DNA of 64,000 nucleotides from Solibacillus sp. FSL R7-0682 (GTDB lineage: Bacteria; Bacillota; Bacilli; Bacillales_A; Planococcaceae). Below, in pieces: positions 1-8,032 of this stretch. Where the stretch lies: NCBI RefSeq assembly GCF_038005985.1, contig NZ_JBBOUI010000001.1, positions 1,694,001 to 1,758,000 of the forward strand, given 5' to 3'. Every line of letters begins with the position of its first letter. Positions within the stretch are counted from its first letter, which is position 1. The notes under the pieces are model-generated. The model worked only from the letters and a program-made list of their open reading frames with translations. It made no database searches and had not been told where the DNA came from. A program made the position numbers and the translations under genes.

Positions 1-440
1 AGTTCGTGTACGAAGCTGATGGAGCAAAGGTTAAATTAAAGAAAAAGGGTGGCGTTACGGAAGTCGTAGCACCTAAAAAAGAAGTAGTACAAACAGTAGT
101 AGAAAAAGTGGAAGCGGCTCCAGCACCAGTTGCACCAGCAGCTCCAGCACCAAAAGTAGAATCTCCAGCACCGGCTGCACCAGTAGCAGATACTGCAGAT
201 CTACATAAAATCACATCTCCAATGGTTGGTACGTTCTATCAAGCTCCAAATCCAGAGTCACCAGCTTACGTTAAGGTTGGCGATAAAGTGGGCGATGAAT
301 CAATCGTATGTATCGTTGAAGCAATGAAATTATTCAACGAGATTGAAGCTGAAGTTAAAGGTGAAATCGTAGAAATTTTAGTAAAAGATGGCCAATTAGT
401 AGAATATGGTCAACCTCTATTCCTAGTAAAAGCTGAATAA
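1..440 (+). CDS. accB: Biotin carboxyl carrier protein of acetyl-CoA carboxylase (5' end outside window)
   Basis: AccB carries the biotin that shuttles carboxyl groups from biotin carboxylase to the carboxyltransferase in malonyl-CoA synthesis. The frame (first full codon at base 3) is open at the window edge. The visible start [15 protein letters not shown] matches the usual internal N-terminal region, so roughly 20 codons lie upstream, and the GTG at base 6 is not the start. An Ala/Pro/Val-rich linker follows (about bases 110-190), then the biotinyl domain with the EAMKL motif; the biotin-accepting Lys codon is at 327-329. The accC ribosome site overlaps the stop. The same carrier might serve the carboxyltransferase at 50454, which has no BCCP of its own here (inference). 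Confidence 0.95.
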   Translation, partial: FVYEADGAKVKLKKKGGVTEVVAPKKEVVQTVVEKVEAAPAPVAPAAPAPKVESPAPAAPVADTADLHKITSPMVGTFYQAPNPESPAYVKVGDKVGDESIVCIVEAMKLFNEIEAEVKGEIVEILVKDGQLVEYGQPLFLVKAE

Positions 441-455
441 GGAGCGCGATTACCA

Positions 456-1814
456 ATGAAAAAAGTATTGATTGCAAACCGTGGCGAAATTGCAGTACGT
501 ATTATCCGTGCTTGTAAAGAGCTAGGTATTCAAACTGTTGCAGTATATTCTGAGGCTGACGCAGAAGCGTTACATGTGAAATTAGCTGATGAGGCGTATT
601 GCATCGGTCCTAAATTATCTAAAGACTCATATTTAAGTTTCCCAGCTGTGCTTGGGGTAGCACAAAAAACAGGTGTAGACGGCATCCATCCGGGCTACGG
701 ATTCTTAGCAGAAAACGCAGCTTTTGCTGAAGCTTGTGAAAACGCTGGCATTAAATTTATCGGTCCTTCCTCAGATGCAATTAAAATCATGGGGATTAAA
801 GACGTAGCACGTGACACAATGGAAGCGGCTAATGTTCCTTTAGTTCCTGGTACTGGCATCGTACCTGATATCGAAACAGGTAAAGAATGGGCGAGCAATA
901 TCGGTTACCCAGTAATCATCAAGGCAACAGCCGGTGGTGGCGGTAAAGGGATTCGTGTAGCTCGTACAGAGGAAGAGTTAGTAAAAGGAATCGAAATTAC
1001 TCAAAAAGAAGCAGCAGCGGCATTCGGCAACCCTGGTGTTTACTTAGAGAAATTTATTGAGTACTTCCGTCACTGTGAAATTCAAGTTTTAGCTGATAGT
1101 CATGGTAATGTTGTTCACCTAGGTGAGCGTGACTGTACGGTTCAACGCCGTATGCAAAAGCTTGTAGAGGAAGCACCTTCTCCAGCTTTATCAGAAGAGC
1201 GTCGTGCTCAAATGGGTGAAGCCGCAGTGAAGGCTGCAAAAGCTTGTAATTATGAAGGTGCAGGTACAATTGAGTTCATCTACGATTACCAAGAAGACAA
1301 GTTCTACTTCATGGAAATGAACACACGTATCCAAGTAGAACACCCAGTAACAGAAATGATTACGGGTGTAGACCTTGTTCAACAGCAATTAAAAATCGCT
1401 TCAGGTGCAGCACTTCCATTTAAACAAGAAGATATTAAAATCAATGGTTGGGCAATTGAATGTCGTATTAATGCTGAAAATGCATACAAAAACTTCATGC
1501 CTTCAGCTGGTTCAGTAGATACTTATGTTGTACCAGGTGGTTATGGGGTACGTGTAGACTCTGCAGTATATGCGGGCTATACAATTCCACCATACTATGA
1601 TTCTATGGTAGCGAAGCTAATCGTTCATGCAGATACGCGTGATGAGGCAATCGCTAAAATGAATCGTGCACTATCAGAATTCGAAGTTGCTGGCCCAGGA
1701 ATCAACACAACAATTCCTTTCCACCAAGCATTAATGAACAATGAAGTGTTCCAATCAGCGAAATTCAACACGAAATTCCTTGAAGAGAACGATATTTTAA
1801 ACACAAAAAAATAA
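456..1814 (+). CDS. accC: Acetyl-CoA carboxylase biotin carboxylase subunit
   Basis: AccC carboxylates biotin on AccB using ATP and bicarbonate, the first half-reaction of fatty acid synthesis. The 452 aa length is normal. It has the N-terminal pre-ATP-grasp domain ([20 protein letters not shown]), the glycine-rich ATP loop GGGGKGIR near residues 164-171, the metal/catalytic segment [15 protein letters not shown], and the C-terminal biotin carboxylase domain. It starts at ATG 456, 15 bases after the accB stop, with AAGGAG overlapping that stop. A terminator follows, so the operon ends here; in B. subtilis yqhY follows directly, but here it is about 10.8 kb further on. Confidence 0.97.
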   Translation: MKKVLIANRGEIAVRIIRACKELGIQTVAVYSEADAEALHVKLADEAYCIGPKLSKDSYLSFPAVLGVAQKTGVDGIHPGYGFLAENAAFAEACENAGIKFIGPSSDAIKIMGIKDVARDTMEAANVPLVPGTGIVPDIETGKEWASNIGYPVIIKATAGGGGKGIRVARTEEELVKGIEITQKEAAAAFGNPGVYLEKFIEYFRHCEIQVLADSHGNVVHLGERDCTVQRRMQKLVEEAPSPALSEERRAQMGEAAVKAAKACNYEGAGTIEFIYDYQEDKFYFMEMNTRIQVEHPVTEMITGVDLVQQQLKIASGAALPFKQEDIKINGWAIECRINAENAYKNFMPSAGSVDTYVVPGGYGVRVDSAVYAGYTIPPYYDSMVAKLIVHADTRDEAIAKMNRALSEFEVAGPGINTTIPFHQALMNNEVFQSAKFNTKFLEENDILNTKK

Positions 1815-1856
1815 TAGATATGTTATTTGAGAAAATAATATAAAAATTTTAATTAT

Positions 1857-1892
1857 AGGTCTTCTAACTTAACCAGTTAGGGGGCCTTTTTG
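1857..1892 (+). terminator. Intrinsic terminator of accBC
   Basis: A 13-base stem (left arm AGGTCTTCTAACT at 1857-1869, right arm AGTTAGGGGGCCT at 1875-1887, with G-U pairs) has a 5-base loop and is followed by TTTTT. It lies 43 bases after the accC stop. Confidence 0.85.
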
Positions 1893-1934
1893 CATGAGTA
1901 GAATGGTGTAAAAAACAATTAGGGGGAAATTACC

Positions 1935-2070
1935 TTGAAAGGGAAATATAAATATATAATGTAAAGCAAATGCTGGGGGTATTCCACAAGATTAAGCTGG
2001 AAAATGGTATTGGGACGCTATTTGGGGTGGGTGGCCTGGAGATCATTGGTTTAGAACAGGCTATAACTGA
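1935..2070 (+). pseudogene. Possible remnant of a small secreted peptide gene
   Basis: A ribosome site (AGGGGGA at 1921-1927) precedes TTG 1935, which opens with MKGKYKYIM and stops at once (TAA 1962). From 1996 another stretch of the same frame class reads AGKWYWDAIWGG and then WPGDHWFRTGYN before TGA 2068, a Trp/Gly/aromatic-rich composition typical of mature secreted peptides. The leader-like start and the mature-like tail are separated by stops, so this may be a bacteriocin-type gene that lost its signal region. No family is recognised. An alternative is chance coding in AT-rich DNA; a competing frame (ATG 1970 to TGA 2095) is also open. Confidence 0.25.
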
Positions 2071-2091
2071 TCAACAGGAGTTGTCATATAT

Positions 2092-2310
2092 ATGACAAAT
2101 AAAGGGTACTTATATAAGGAATCGAATAAAAGTAAAGTTTTTGAGGGAAGTATTATGTATTGGAATAATACAAGCGATGTAGCATTAGTTACTTATGGCG
2201 ATAGTACGACAATTAAATATACGGAACACGGAGCTCAAGAAAGAAAAGATGTAGTACATAAAACTGAAAATGCTTCGTTCTATATGCCAAAAAGTTCAAT
2301 TTTAAAGTAA
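2092..2310 (+). CDS. Small hypothetical protein (72 aa)
   Basis: This ORF starts at ATG 2092, 11 bases after AGGAG at 2076-2080. The product is polar, with no signal peptide or membrane segment, and is not recognised. It has a Tyr/Thr-rich middle (MYWNNTSDVALVTYGDST) that looks like a beta-strand repeat. It follows the Trp-rich peptide remnant by about 20 bases and precedes a lipoprotein by 25 bases, so the three may have formed one small unit. It could also be the displaced C-terminal part of the upstream broken gene. Coding status is uncertain. Confidence 0.4.
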   Translation: MTNKGYLYKESNKSKVFEGSIMYWNNTSDVALVTYGDSTTIKYTEHGAQERKDVVHKTENASFYMPKSSILK

Positions 2311-2335
2311 TTACTAGTTATAAAGGGGAAAGAAA

Positions 2336-2806
2336 ATGAAAAAAACGCTCACTTTTATCCTGATTAGCCTACTTACTTTACTTATAAGTGGGTGTAGAGA
2401 TTCAAGTAATGAATACGTGTCTAAAGACAGTGAAAAGTATATTGGTTATGTTGCTTTAGATGGAAACAACATTCAGTTAGATGATTTTGAATTCATAAAA
2501 CAAGATGATAAGGAAAGAATGGAGGAGTTAGGGTTAACTGAAAGTGATATGCCAAATGGGTATTATATTCATAACGAATCAGAGGAAATACAATCCTTCA
2601 CTATAGATGAGCAGACGAAGTTTACTTTTTTTGATACAGGAAATTTATTTGTAACCGAAGAGGAAGACAAAAAATACACGACAACAAATATAGAAGAATT
2701 TAAACACTTTTTATACGGTGACAGTAATATGCCAATAAAAACCCCATTTTGGGTAGATGTACAGGATGGCAAGGTCATTTCTGTGGAAGAGGAATTCGTT
2801 AATTAA
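2336..2806 (+). CDS. Hypothetical lipoprotein (156 aa)
   Basis: The protein starts at ATG 2336 after GGGGAAAG. Residues 1-20 form a type II signal peptide ending in the lipobox LISGC, so Cys20 should be lipidated and the protein anchored outside the membrane. The mature part is acidic (runs of D and E) and ends VDVQDGKVISVEEEFVN. No enzymatic motif is seen and no family is recognised. It is closed by an intrinsic terminator 35 bases downstream. Small, variable lipoproteins of this kind are common in Bacillales; function unknown. Confidence 0.75.
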   Translation: MKKTLTFILISLLTLLISGCRDSSNEYVSKDSEKYIGYVALDGNNIQLDDFEFIKQDDKERMEELGLTESDMPNGYYIHNESEEIQSFTIDEQTKFTFFDTGNLFVTEEEDKKYTTTNIEEFKHFLYGDSNMPIKTPFWVDVQDGKVISVEEEFVN

Positions 2807-2840
2807 TTACTTCATGTGTACATTTAAAACAATTCGATTG

Positions 2841-2875
2841 AACCCCTACTTTCGTATGAGAATAGGGGTTTTTGT
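2841..2875 (+). terminator. Intrinsic terminator after lipoprotein gene
   Basis: The arms AACCCCTA (2841-2848) and TAGGGGTT (2863-2870) form a stem that can extend inward, followed by TTTTTG. Confidence 0.85.
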
Positions 2876-2928
2876 TTTGTTTAGAATAATAAGATAATTA
2901 CAACTTTTTCTTCTCGGTGATAAAAATA

Positions 2929-2957
2929 TTGCAAAACTTTCAATAAACGAATATTAT
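2929..2957 (+). promoter_or_regulatory. Probable sigma-A promoter of the purine permease
   Basis: TTGCAA (2929-2934) and TATTAT (2952-2957) are separated by 17 bases. The -10 element overlaps the first PurBox, so PurR binding would block polymerase. Confidence 0.5.
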
Positions 2958-2986
2958 AATAAAGTTCTTTTAAAATGTTCGTGTTT
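2943..2986 (+). promoter_or_regulatory. PurR operator (two inverted PurBoxes)
   Basis: CGAA at 2948-2951 and TTCG at 2978-2981 are the cores of two inverted PurBox-like 14-mers. The second reads ACACGAACATTT on the reverse strand, close to AWWWCCGAACWWT. The 26 bases between cores correspond to the 16-17 bp box spacing known for B. subtilis PurR sites. The position just before a purine permease supports the call. No G-box (purine riboswitch) core is visible in the leader. Confidence 0.75.
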
Positions 2987-3005
2987 TTCAGAAAGAGGGA
3001 TTGTC

Positions 3006-4307
3006 ATGTTTCAACTAAAGGAAAATCAAACTACAGTGAAAAAAGAGTTATTTGCGGGATTAACGACGTTTTTAACGATGGCTTATGTCATTATTGTCAA
3101 CCCAATTATATTAGCTGATGCAGGAGTGCCACTTGAGCAAGTATTTATGGCGACAATTATCGCTACTGTAATAGGTACAGGCTGGATGGCTCTATGTGCA
3201 AATTATCCAATTGCAGTTGCTCCTGGAATGGGCTTAAATGCATATTTTACTTATACAGTCGTACTTGCTTCAAATGGACAAATTCATTATTTGACTGCCT
3301 TCTCAGCAGTTTTTGTAGCAGGACTTTTATTTATTATTATTAGTTTGTCACCGCTTCGTGAAAAGCTAATTGTTGCAATTCCAGAAAACTTAAAGCTGGC
3401 TATTACAGCAGGAATTGGCTTATTTATTGCCTTTATTGGGCTTCGTATGTCAGGAATTGTTGTTGCTAATGAAACAAATTTTGTTGGGCTAGGCGATTTA
3501 AGTGCGCCGAGCACGTTATTAACATTATTTGGACTAGCTGTCACAGTTGCGTTAATGGCACGAAACGTAAATGGTGCCTTATTTATTGGGATGATTATTA
3601 CAGCAATCGTAGCAGTTTTAACAAATCAGCTACATATCGATAAAGTTATGGCAATGCCACATTTGCCAGACGGCATTTTAGTGTGGAATCCGATTACTGC
3701 AATCCGAGAAGTCATTGAATATGGTCTATATGGTGTTGTCTTTTCATTCATTTTAGTTACACTGTTTGATACGACAGGAACAATGATTGGTGTAGCAAAG
3801 CAAGCAGGATTGATGAAAGATAACAAACTTCCACGTGCACGTAAAGCGTTATTAGCCGATTCTATGGCAACGACAACTGGTGCAATGCTTGGGACTAGTC
3901 CTTCAACTGCATATTTAGAGTCAGGAGCTGGTGTAGCAGCTGGTGGCCGTACAGGTTTAACTTCCTTGACGGTAGCAGTATTATTTATCGTCGCATCATT
4001 TTTTGCACCACTAGTAGGATCACTTTCAACGGTTGCGGCGATTACATCTCCTGCTTTAATCATTGTAGGTAGTTTAATGATTAGCGTTGTTAAACAAATC
4101 GATTGGGATCAATTTGAAGTAGCCTTCCCAGCATTTTTAGTAATTTTAACGATGCCGTTAACATCAAGTATTTCAACAGGGATAGCGTTAGGTTTTATTA
4201 GTTATCCATTAGTAATGTTATTTAAAGGGCAAGGACGTCAAGTTCATCCGTTAGTTTATTTATTTGCTCTGTTATTCGTCATTCAACTTGTATTCATGCC
4301 ACATTAA
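3006..4307 (+). CDS. pbuO: NCS2-family (AzgA-type) purine permease, PbuO-like
   Basis: A proton-coupled purine base importer in the cell membrane, probably for guanine/hypoxanthine/adenine. The 433 aa protein is hydrophobic throughout, with about 12-14 membrane segments. The AzgA signature regions are clear: GLTTFLTMAYVIIVNP near residues 18-33, PIAVAPGMGLNAYF near 68-81, and the second half-repeat segment FDTTGTMIGVAKQAGLM and LGTSPSTAYLESGAGVAAGGRTG. The N-terminus (MFQLKENQT) resembles B. subtilis PbuO more than PbuG. The gene is single, between two terminators. A PurR operator without a purine riboswitch fits PbuO. The exact substrate cannot be read from sequence. Confidence 0.88.
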   Translation: MFQLKENQTTVKKELFAGLTTFLTMAYVIIVNPIILADAGVPLEQVFMATIIATVIGTGWMALCANYPIAVAPGMGLNAYFTYTVVLASNGQIHYLTAFSAVFVAGLLFIIISLSPLREKLIVAIPENLKLAITAGIGLFIAFIGLRMSGIVVANETNFVGLGDLSAPSTLLTLFGLAVTVALMARNVNGALFIGMIITAIVAVLTNQLHIDKVMAMPHLPDGILVWNPITAIREVIEYGLYGVVFSFILVTLFDTTGTMIGVAKQAGLMKDNKLPRARKALLADSMATTTGAMLGTSPSTAYLESGAGVAAGGRTGLTSLTVAVLFIVASFFAPLVGSLSTVAAITSPALIIVGSLMISVVKQIDWDQFEVAFPAFLVILTMPLTSSISTGIALGFISYPLVMLFKGQGRQVHPLVYLFALLFVIQLVFMPH

Positions 4308-4322
4308 CAACAATAAAAAGTG

Positions 4323-4360
4323 AAAACCAACATTTTGAGTAATCGAAATGTTGGTTTTTT
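4323..4360 (+). terminator. Intrinsic terminator of pbuO
   Basis: The 13-bp arms AAAACCAACATTT (4323-4335) and AAATGTTGGTTTT (4346-4358) are joined by a 10-base loop, with T7 at the 3' side. Confidence 0.9.
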
Positions 4361-4402
4361 TGCATGAAATTGTAATCTAATGTACCCGTTCCTTTCGTTT
4401 CA

Positions 4403-4416
4403 ACCAAACGCTTTCA
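4403..4416 (-). promoter_or_regulatory. Candidate cre (CcpA) site before the peptide transporter operon
   Basis: Read on the reverse strand, the 14-mer is TGAAAGCGTTTGGT, matching the cre consensus TGWAARCGYTWNCW at 13 of 14 positions (G for C at position 13). It lies about 140 bases before the binding-protein gene, so CcpA repression or promoter interference is plausible. Confidence 0.5.
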
Positions 4417-4554
4417 AAACTCTAAATATTTTAAATTTTCAAAATGTTGTTGCATTTAATGGGCGATTGTATGAAAATATTAACAATAATATTTAATTTT
4501 TTAGTTTTTAACAATATTTATATAAATCATATTTTGCAGGAGGGTGGATATTTC

Positions 4555-6111
4555 ATGTCAAAAAAAATATTTGCAATACTATTACTTTCGTTGATGCTAA
4601 TTTTGGTTGCTTGTAGTACAAATGAGTCTTCAGAAGGAGGCGAAAGTGGAGGAAACACACCTACAAATGATAATAAAGATTTAATAATCGCCATAGGTAG
4701 TGACATGGTTGGCTTTGATATTCATGATCATAACAACACCTCTACGGAGTCAATCCATCAGCATATGTTTGATTATTTGTTTAAACGAGATAAAAACAAT
4801 GAACTACAGCCAATGTTGGCGGAGTCTTATGAAATTTTAGATGACCAAACCGTTGAAATTAAATTAAAAAAAGGGGTTAAATTTCATAATGGTGATGAAT
4901 TTACAGCTGAGGATGTGAAGTTCACTTTAGAGCGCGTAGCACAAACAGACACGCTTCAGGAGCATGCAAACTATAAGCAAATTCAAGAAGTTAAAATTAT
5001 TGATCCTCTGACAGTGCAAATTATTACGAAAGCTCCTGAGCCATCGATAATTCACCGTTTGTCTCGTTTAGGTTCGGGGATGTTACCGAAAAAATATATT
5101 GAAGAAAACGGTTGGGATCATTTCTTAGAAAATCCTATCGGTACAGGACCATATAAATATGTGGAATGGGTGCGCGATAATAAAATCGTTTTTGAGCGAT
5201 TTGATGATTATTATCAAGGGGCAGTCGAGGAGTGGGATACGGTCACTTTCCGAATCATTCCTGAAAATTCAACAAGAGTTTCAGAGCTATTAACTGGTGG
5301 TGTTGATATAGCAACGAATATTCCACCAGCAGATTGGGATCGTGTGAATAATAACGATGGAACGAGCTTAAAGCAAGAAGTTTCAAACCGTACGATATTT
5401 TTAAATCTTCGTGCCTCTGATGGTTATCCAACCGCTGACGTAAAGGTTCGCCAAGCAATTGATTATGCAATTGATGATAAAACGTTAGCGGAAATCGCTT
5501 TAAAAGGAGCAGGGATTCCTGTGCGATCAATGGTAGGACCAGGTAATTTTGGACATGAACCGAGCCTATATAACAGCTATAACTATGATGTAGATAAAGC
5601 AAAGCAATTATTAGCAGACGCCGGCTATCCAGATGGCTTTGAAATGACGTTCCATTCGCCTAAAGGTCGTTACTTAATGGATGCTGAAGTAGCAGAGTTA
5701 ATTGTCGGAATGTTAAGCCAAGTGGGAATTAAAGTGAACCTGCAATTTATGGAATGGAGTAGTTTCGTTCAAATGCGAAATGCGAATGAAAATAAAGACA
5801 TGTATTTATTAGGCTTAGGAAATTCCATGTTTGACGGTGCATATGCGGTTGACTGGTTTAATGCTGCTCGTAATGAAGGGCATACAGATTACGAAAATCA
5901 ACAAGTGGAGGAACTTCTAGCTCAATCTAAAGTGAATATGGACCCTACAACTCGAGAAAAACAAATTCAAGAAATCCAAAAAGTTGTCGCAGAGGATGTA
6001 CCATATGTATTTTTATATCTCGAGAAAATTAATGTTGGTGTCAATGACAGAGTAGACTTTACGCCTTCTTCTGACGAAATGCTATATGCACCAAACATGT
6101 CATTAAAATAA
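4555..6111 (+). CDS. Peptide ABC transporter substrate-binding lipoprotein (SBP family 5)
   Basis: This extracytoplasmic receptor captures peptides (possibly nickel or other small ligands) and delivers them to the permease pair downstream. ATG 4555 is chosen, not the in-frame ATG 4444, because AGGAGGG sits at 4539-4545 and a clean lipoprotein signal follows, with lipobox LVAC. The linker is Ser/Gly/Glu-rich. The family-5 core is clear: PMLAESYEILDDQTVEIKLKKGVKFHNGDEFTAEDVKFTLERV and later NPIGTGPYKYVEW, each listed only as recognisable blocks. The 518 aa length is typical. It is first in a five-gene operon, separated from the permease by a weak hairpin that could set stoichiometry. Confidence 0.93.
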   Translation: MSKKIFAILLLSLMLILVACSTNESSEGGESGGNTPTNDNKDLIIAIGSDMVGFDIHDHNNTSTESIHQHMFDYLFKRDKNNELQPMLAESYEILDDQTVEIKLKKGVKFHNGDEFTAEDVKFTLERVAQTDTLQEHANYKQIQEVKIIDPLTVQIITKAPEPSIIHRLSRLGSGMLPKKYIEENGWDHFLENPIGTGPYKYVEWVRDNKIVFERFDDYYQGAVEEWDTVTFRIIPENSTRVSELLTGGVDIATNIPPADWDRVNNNDGTSLKQEVSNRTIFLNLRASDGYPTADVKVRQAIDYAIDDKTLAEIALKGAGIPVRSMVGPGNFGHEPSLYNSYNYDVDKAKQLLADAGYPDGFEMTFHSPKGRYLMDAEVAELIVGMLSQVGIKVNLQFMEWSSFVQMRNANENKDMYLLGLGNSMFDGAYAVDWFNAARNEGHTDYENQQVEELLAQSKVNMDPTTREKQIQEIQKVVAEDVPYVFLYLEKINVGVNDRVDFTPSSDEMLYAPNMSLK

Positions 6112-6121
6112 TGGAATGTAG

Positions 6122-6154
6122 AGGGCCAGTTGATATTGATCACTGGTCTTTCTA
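6122..6154 (+). terminator. Leaky terminator or attenuator hairpin inside the transporter operon
   Basis: AGGGCCAGT (6122-6130) pairs with ACTGGTCTT (6142-6150) with G-U pairs, then TCTATTTTT. It lies between the binding-protein gene and the first permease, where such hairpins commonly make the receptor more abundant than the membrane parts. Confidence 0.5.
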
Positions 6155-6171
6155 TTTTTGGAGGTGGACCA

Positions 6172-7086
6172 ATGCTAAAGTTTTTGCTAAAAAGACTTCT
6201 AGAAATTATACCCGTTTTACTTATTATCTCATTTATTGTTTTTACGTTAGTTTTTGTTGCAGGAGATCCTGTTGCGTTAATGCTACCAGAGGATGCTAGC
6301 CAAGAGGATATTGAAAATCTACGGGAAGCGCTAGGGCTAAATGATCCCTTCATCGTACAGTACGGTACATATATGTTGAATTTACTGCAAGGTGATTTTG
6401 GGGACTCGTTTCGCTATAACACAGCAGCTCTTCCGTTAGTTCTTGAACGGTTACCGGCCACATTAGAACTAGCCTTTGCATCTCTAGTGATTGCAATTAT
6501 CATCGCTATCCCATTTGGAATTTGGTCTGCGACAAAACGTAATACAGTATTTGATTTATTTATCACTGGTACGTCAGTAGTCGCAAAGGCGATGCCAAAT
6601 TTCTGGTTAGGGATCATGCTCATTTTGCTTTTCTCAGTCACATTAGGTATGTTGCCCGTATCAGGATATGGTAGTTGGCAACATTTAGTTTTACCGGCAA
6701 TTACGTTAGGTACGGGGATTGGCGCAGAAATGACGAGGCTTGTTCGTTCAAGCATGGTTGAAATTATTAACCAGGATTATGTAAGAACTGCAAAAAGTAA
6801 AGGGATTCACAAATTTTTCGTTATCTATAAACATGCATTCCGAAATTCATTACTACCTGTAGTGACGATTACAGCTCTTCAAATATCAACGTTAGTAGGA
6901 GGAGCGTTAATTACTGAAACGGTATTCTCTTGGCCAGGACTTGGTCAATTACTAATTCAAGCTGTGAATACACGAGATATGGCTATCGTTCAAGCAAGTG
7001 TTTTTGTCATTGCCATCCTCGTCATTATGACGAACTTATTTGCGGATATTTTATATCGTGTGCTAGACCCACGTATTAAGTATTAA
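6172..7086 (+). CDS. Peptide ABC transporter permease (DppB/OppB type)
   Basis: This is the inner-membrane half of the peptide importer. ATG 6172 is preferred over ATG 6130 because GGAGGTGG is at 6160-6167. The start MLKFLLKRLLEIIPVLLIIS is typical of the DppB family. There are about six membrane segments. The EAA loop that contacts the ATPases lies in the region VRTAKSKGIHKFFVIYKHAFRNSLLPV, and the family ending LFADILYRVLDPRIKY is present. 304 aa is normal. The next gene starts 13 bases after the stop. Confidence 0.93.
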   Translation: MLKFLLKRLLEIIPVLLIISFIVFTLVFVAGDPVALMLPEDASQEDIENLREALGLNDPFIVQYGTYMLNLLQGDFGDSFRYNTAALPLVLERLPATLELAFASLVIAIIIAIPFGIWSATKRNTVFDLFITGTSVVAKAMPNFWLGIMLILLFSVTLGMLPVSGYGSWQHLVLPAITLGTGIGAEMTRLVRSSMVEIINQDYVRTAKSKGIHKFFVIYKHAFRNSLLPVVTITALQISTLVGGALITETVFSWPGLGQLLIQAVNTRDMAIVQASVFVIAILVIMTNLFADILYRVLDPRIKY

Positions 7087-7099
7087 GGGAGGAGACAAT

Positions 7100-8020
7100 A
7101 TGGCCAATCAAGTATTAGAAGTAAAAGAAGAAGTGCACTACACCAAACCTAAAAAACAATTTGCCTTAAAAAAACTCCTTCATTCCTTATGGAAAAGTAA
7201 AACAGGTTTAGTTGGTTTTATCATTGTTTTATTTGTCGTTATTATTGCGGTTTTTGCTCCAGTATTAGCACCCTACGATCCACAAGCGATGAACCCAGCA
7301 ATGATGTTGAAGCCTCCTTTTTGGGTTGAAGGCAATGATCCAGCTTATTTATTAGGGACGGATAATTTAGGGAGAGATATTTTAAGCCGGATTATTTATG
7401 GTTCCCAAGTTTCGCTATTGGTGGGAATTTCTTCTGTTGTATTAGCCGGTATTATTGGCATATTTGTAGGGCTCGTTTCAGGCTTCTATGGCGGTGTAGT
7501 AGATATGCTCTTAATGAGATTAGTTGATTCATTTCTAGCAATTCCTAATATTCTATTTGCGTTAGTATTTTTAGCAGTATTTGGGCCAAGTGTTACAACC
7601 TTAATTATTGTTATTGGCGTGACCAATTGGGTTGCCTATGCACGCATTGTACGAAGCGAAACACTTTCCATTAAGGAGCGTGAATATGTAAAAGCTGCAC
7701 GCTCAATTGGTGTGAAAAGTCCGATTATTATATTCCGACATGTATTACCAAATGTGATGTCATCCTTTATTGTTATATCCACATTGAGTGTCGCATCGAC
7801 GATTATTTTAGAGGCTTCGCTAAGCTTTCTTGGCTTAGGAATTCAACCGCCAACGATATCATGGGGAGGAATTTTAAGTGACGGGCGGGATTATATTGCA
7901 ACAAGCTGGTGGCTCGCCACATTACCTGGAATAGCCATTACAATTACCGTACTTGGGATTATCTTTTTAGGAGACTGGTTACGCGATATTCTAGACCCAC
8001 GTTCACAAGGGAGAAGCTAA
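7100..8020 (+). CDS. Peptide ABC transporter permease (DppC/OppC type)
   Basis: This is the second permease of the importer. The 306 aa protein has an N-terminal cytoplasmic tail of about 35 residues, the first membrane helix (GLVGFIIVLFVVIIAVFAPV), the conserved periplasm-side block LLGTDNLGRDILSRIIYG, the EAA loop EYVKAARSIGVKSPIIIFRHVLPN, and SFLGLGIQPPTISWGG, all DppC hallmarks. It starts at ATG 7100 after GGGAGGAG. Its stop is 12 bases before the ATPase start, in the same operon. Confidence 0.93.
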   Translation: MANQVLEVKEEVHYTKPKKQFALKKLLHSLWKSKTGLVGFIIVLFVVIIAVFAPVLAPYDPQAMNPAMMLKPPFWVEGNDPAYLLGTDNLGRDILSRIIYGSQVSLLVGISSVVLAGIIGIFVGLVSGFYGGVVDMLLMRLVDSFLAIPNILFALVFLAVFGPSVTTLIIVIGVTNWVAYARIVRSETLSIKEREYVKAARSIGVKSPIIIFRHVLPNVMSSFIVISTLSVASTIILEASLSFLGLGIQPPTISWGGILSDGRDYIATSWWLATLPGIAITITVLGIIFLGDWLRDILDPRSQGRS

Positions 8021-8032
8021 GGGGGACTTTGT

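Noticed and set aside
2880-3005. Purine riboswitch before the permease
   Set aside because: The conserved G-box core and paired loops are absent; the control element visible is a PurR operator.
3626-4063. Reverse ORF (145 codons) opposite pbuO
   Set aside because: It is a shadow of a strongly conserved permease gene; Ala/Val/Thr composition follows from the opposite strand.
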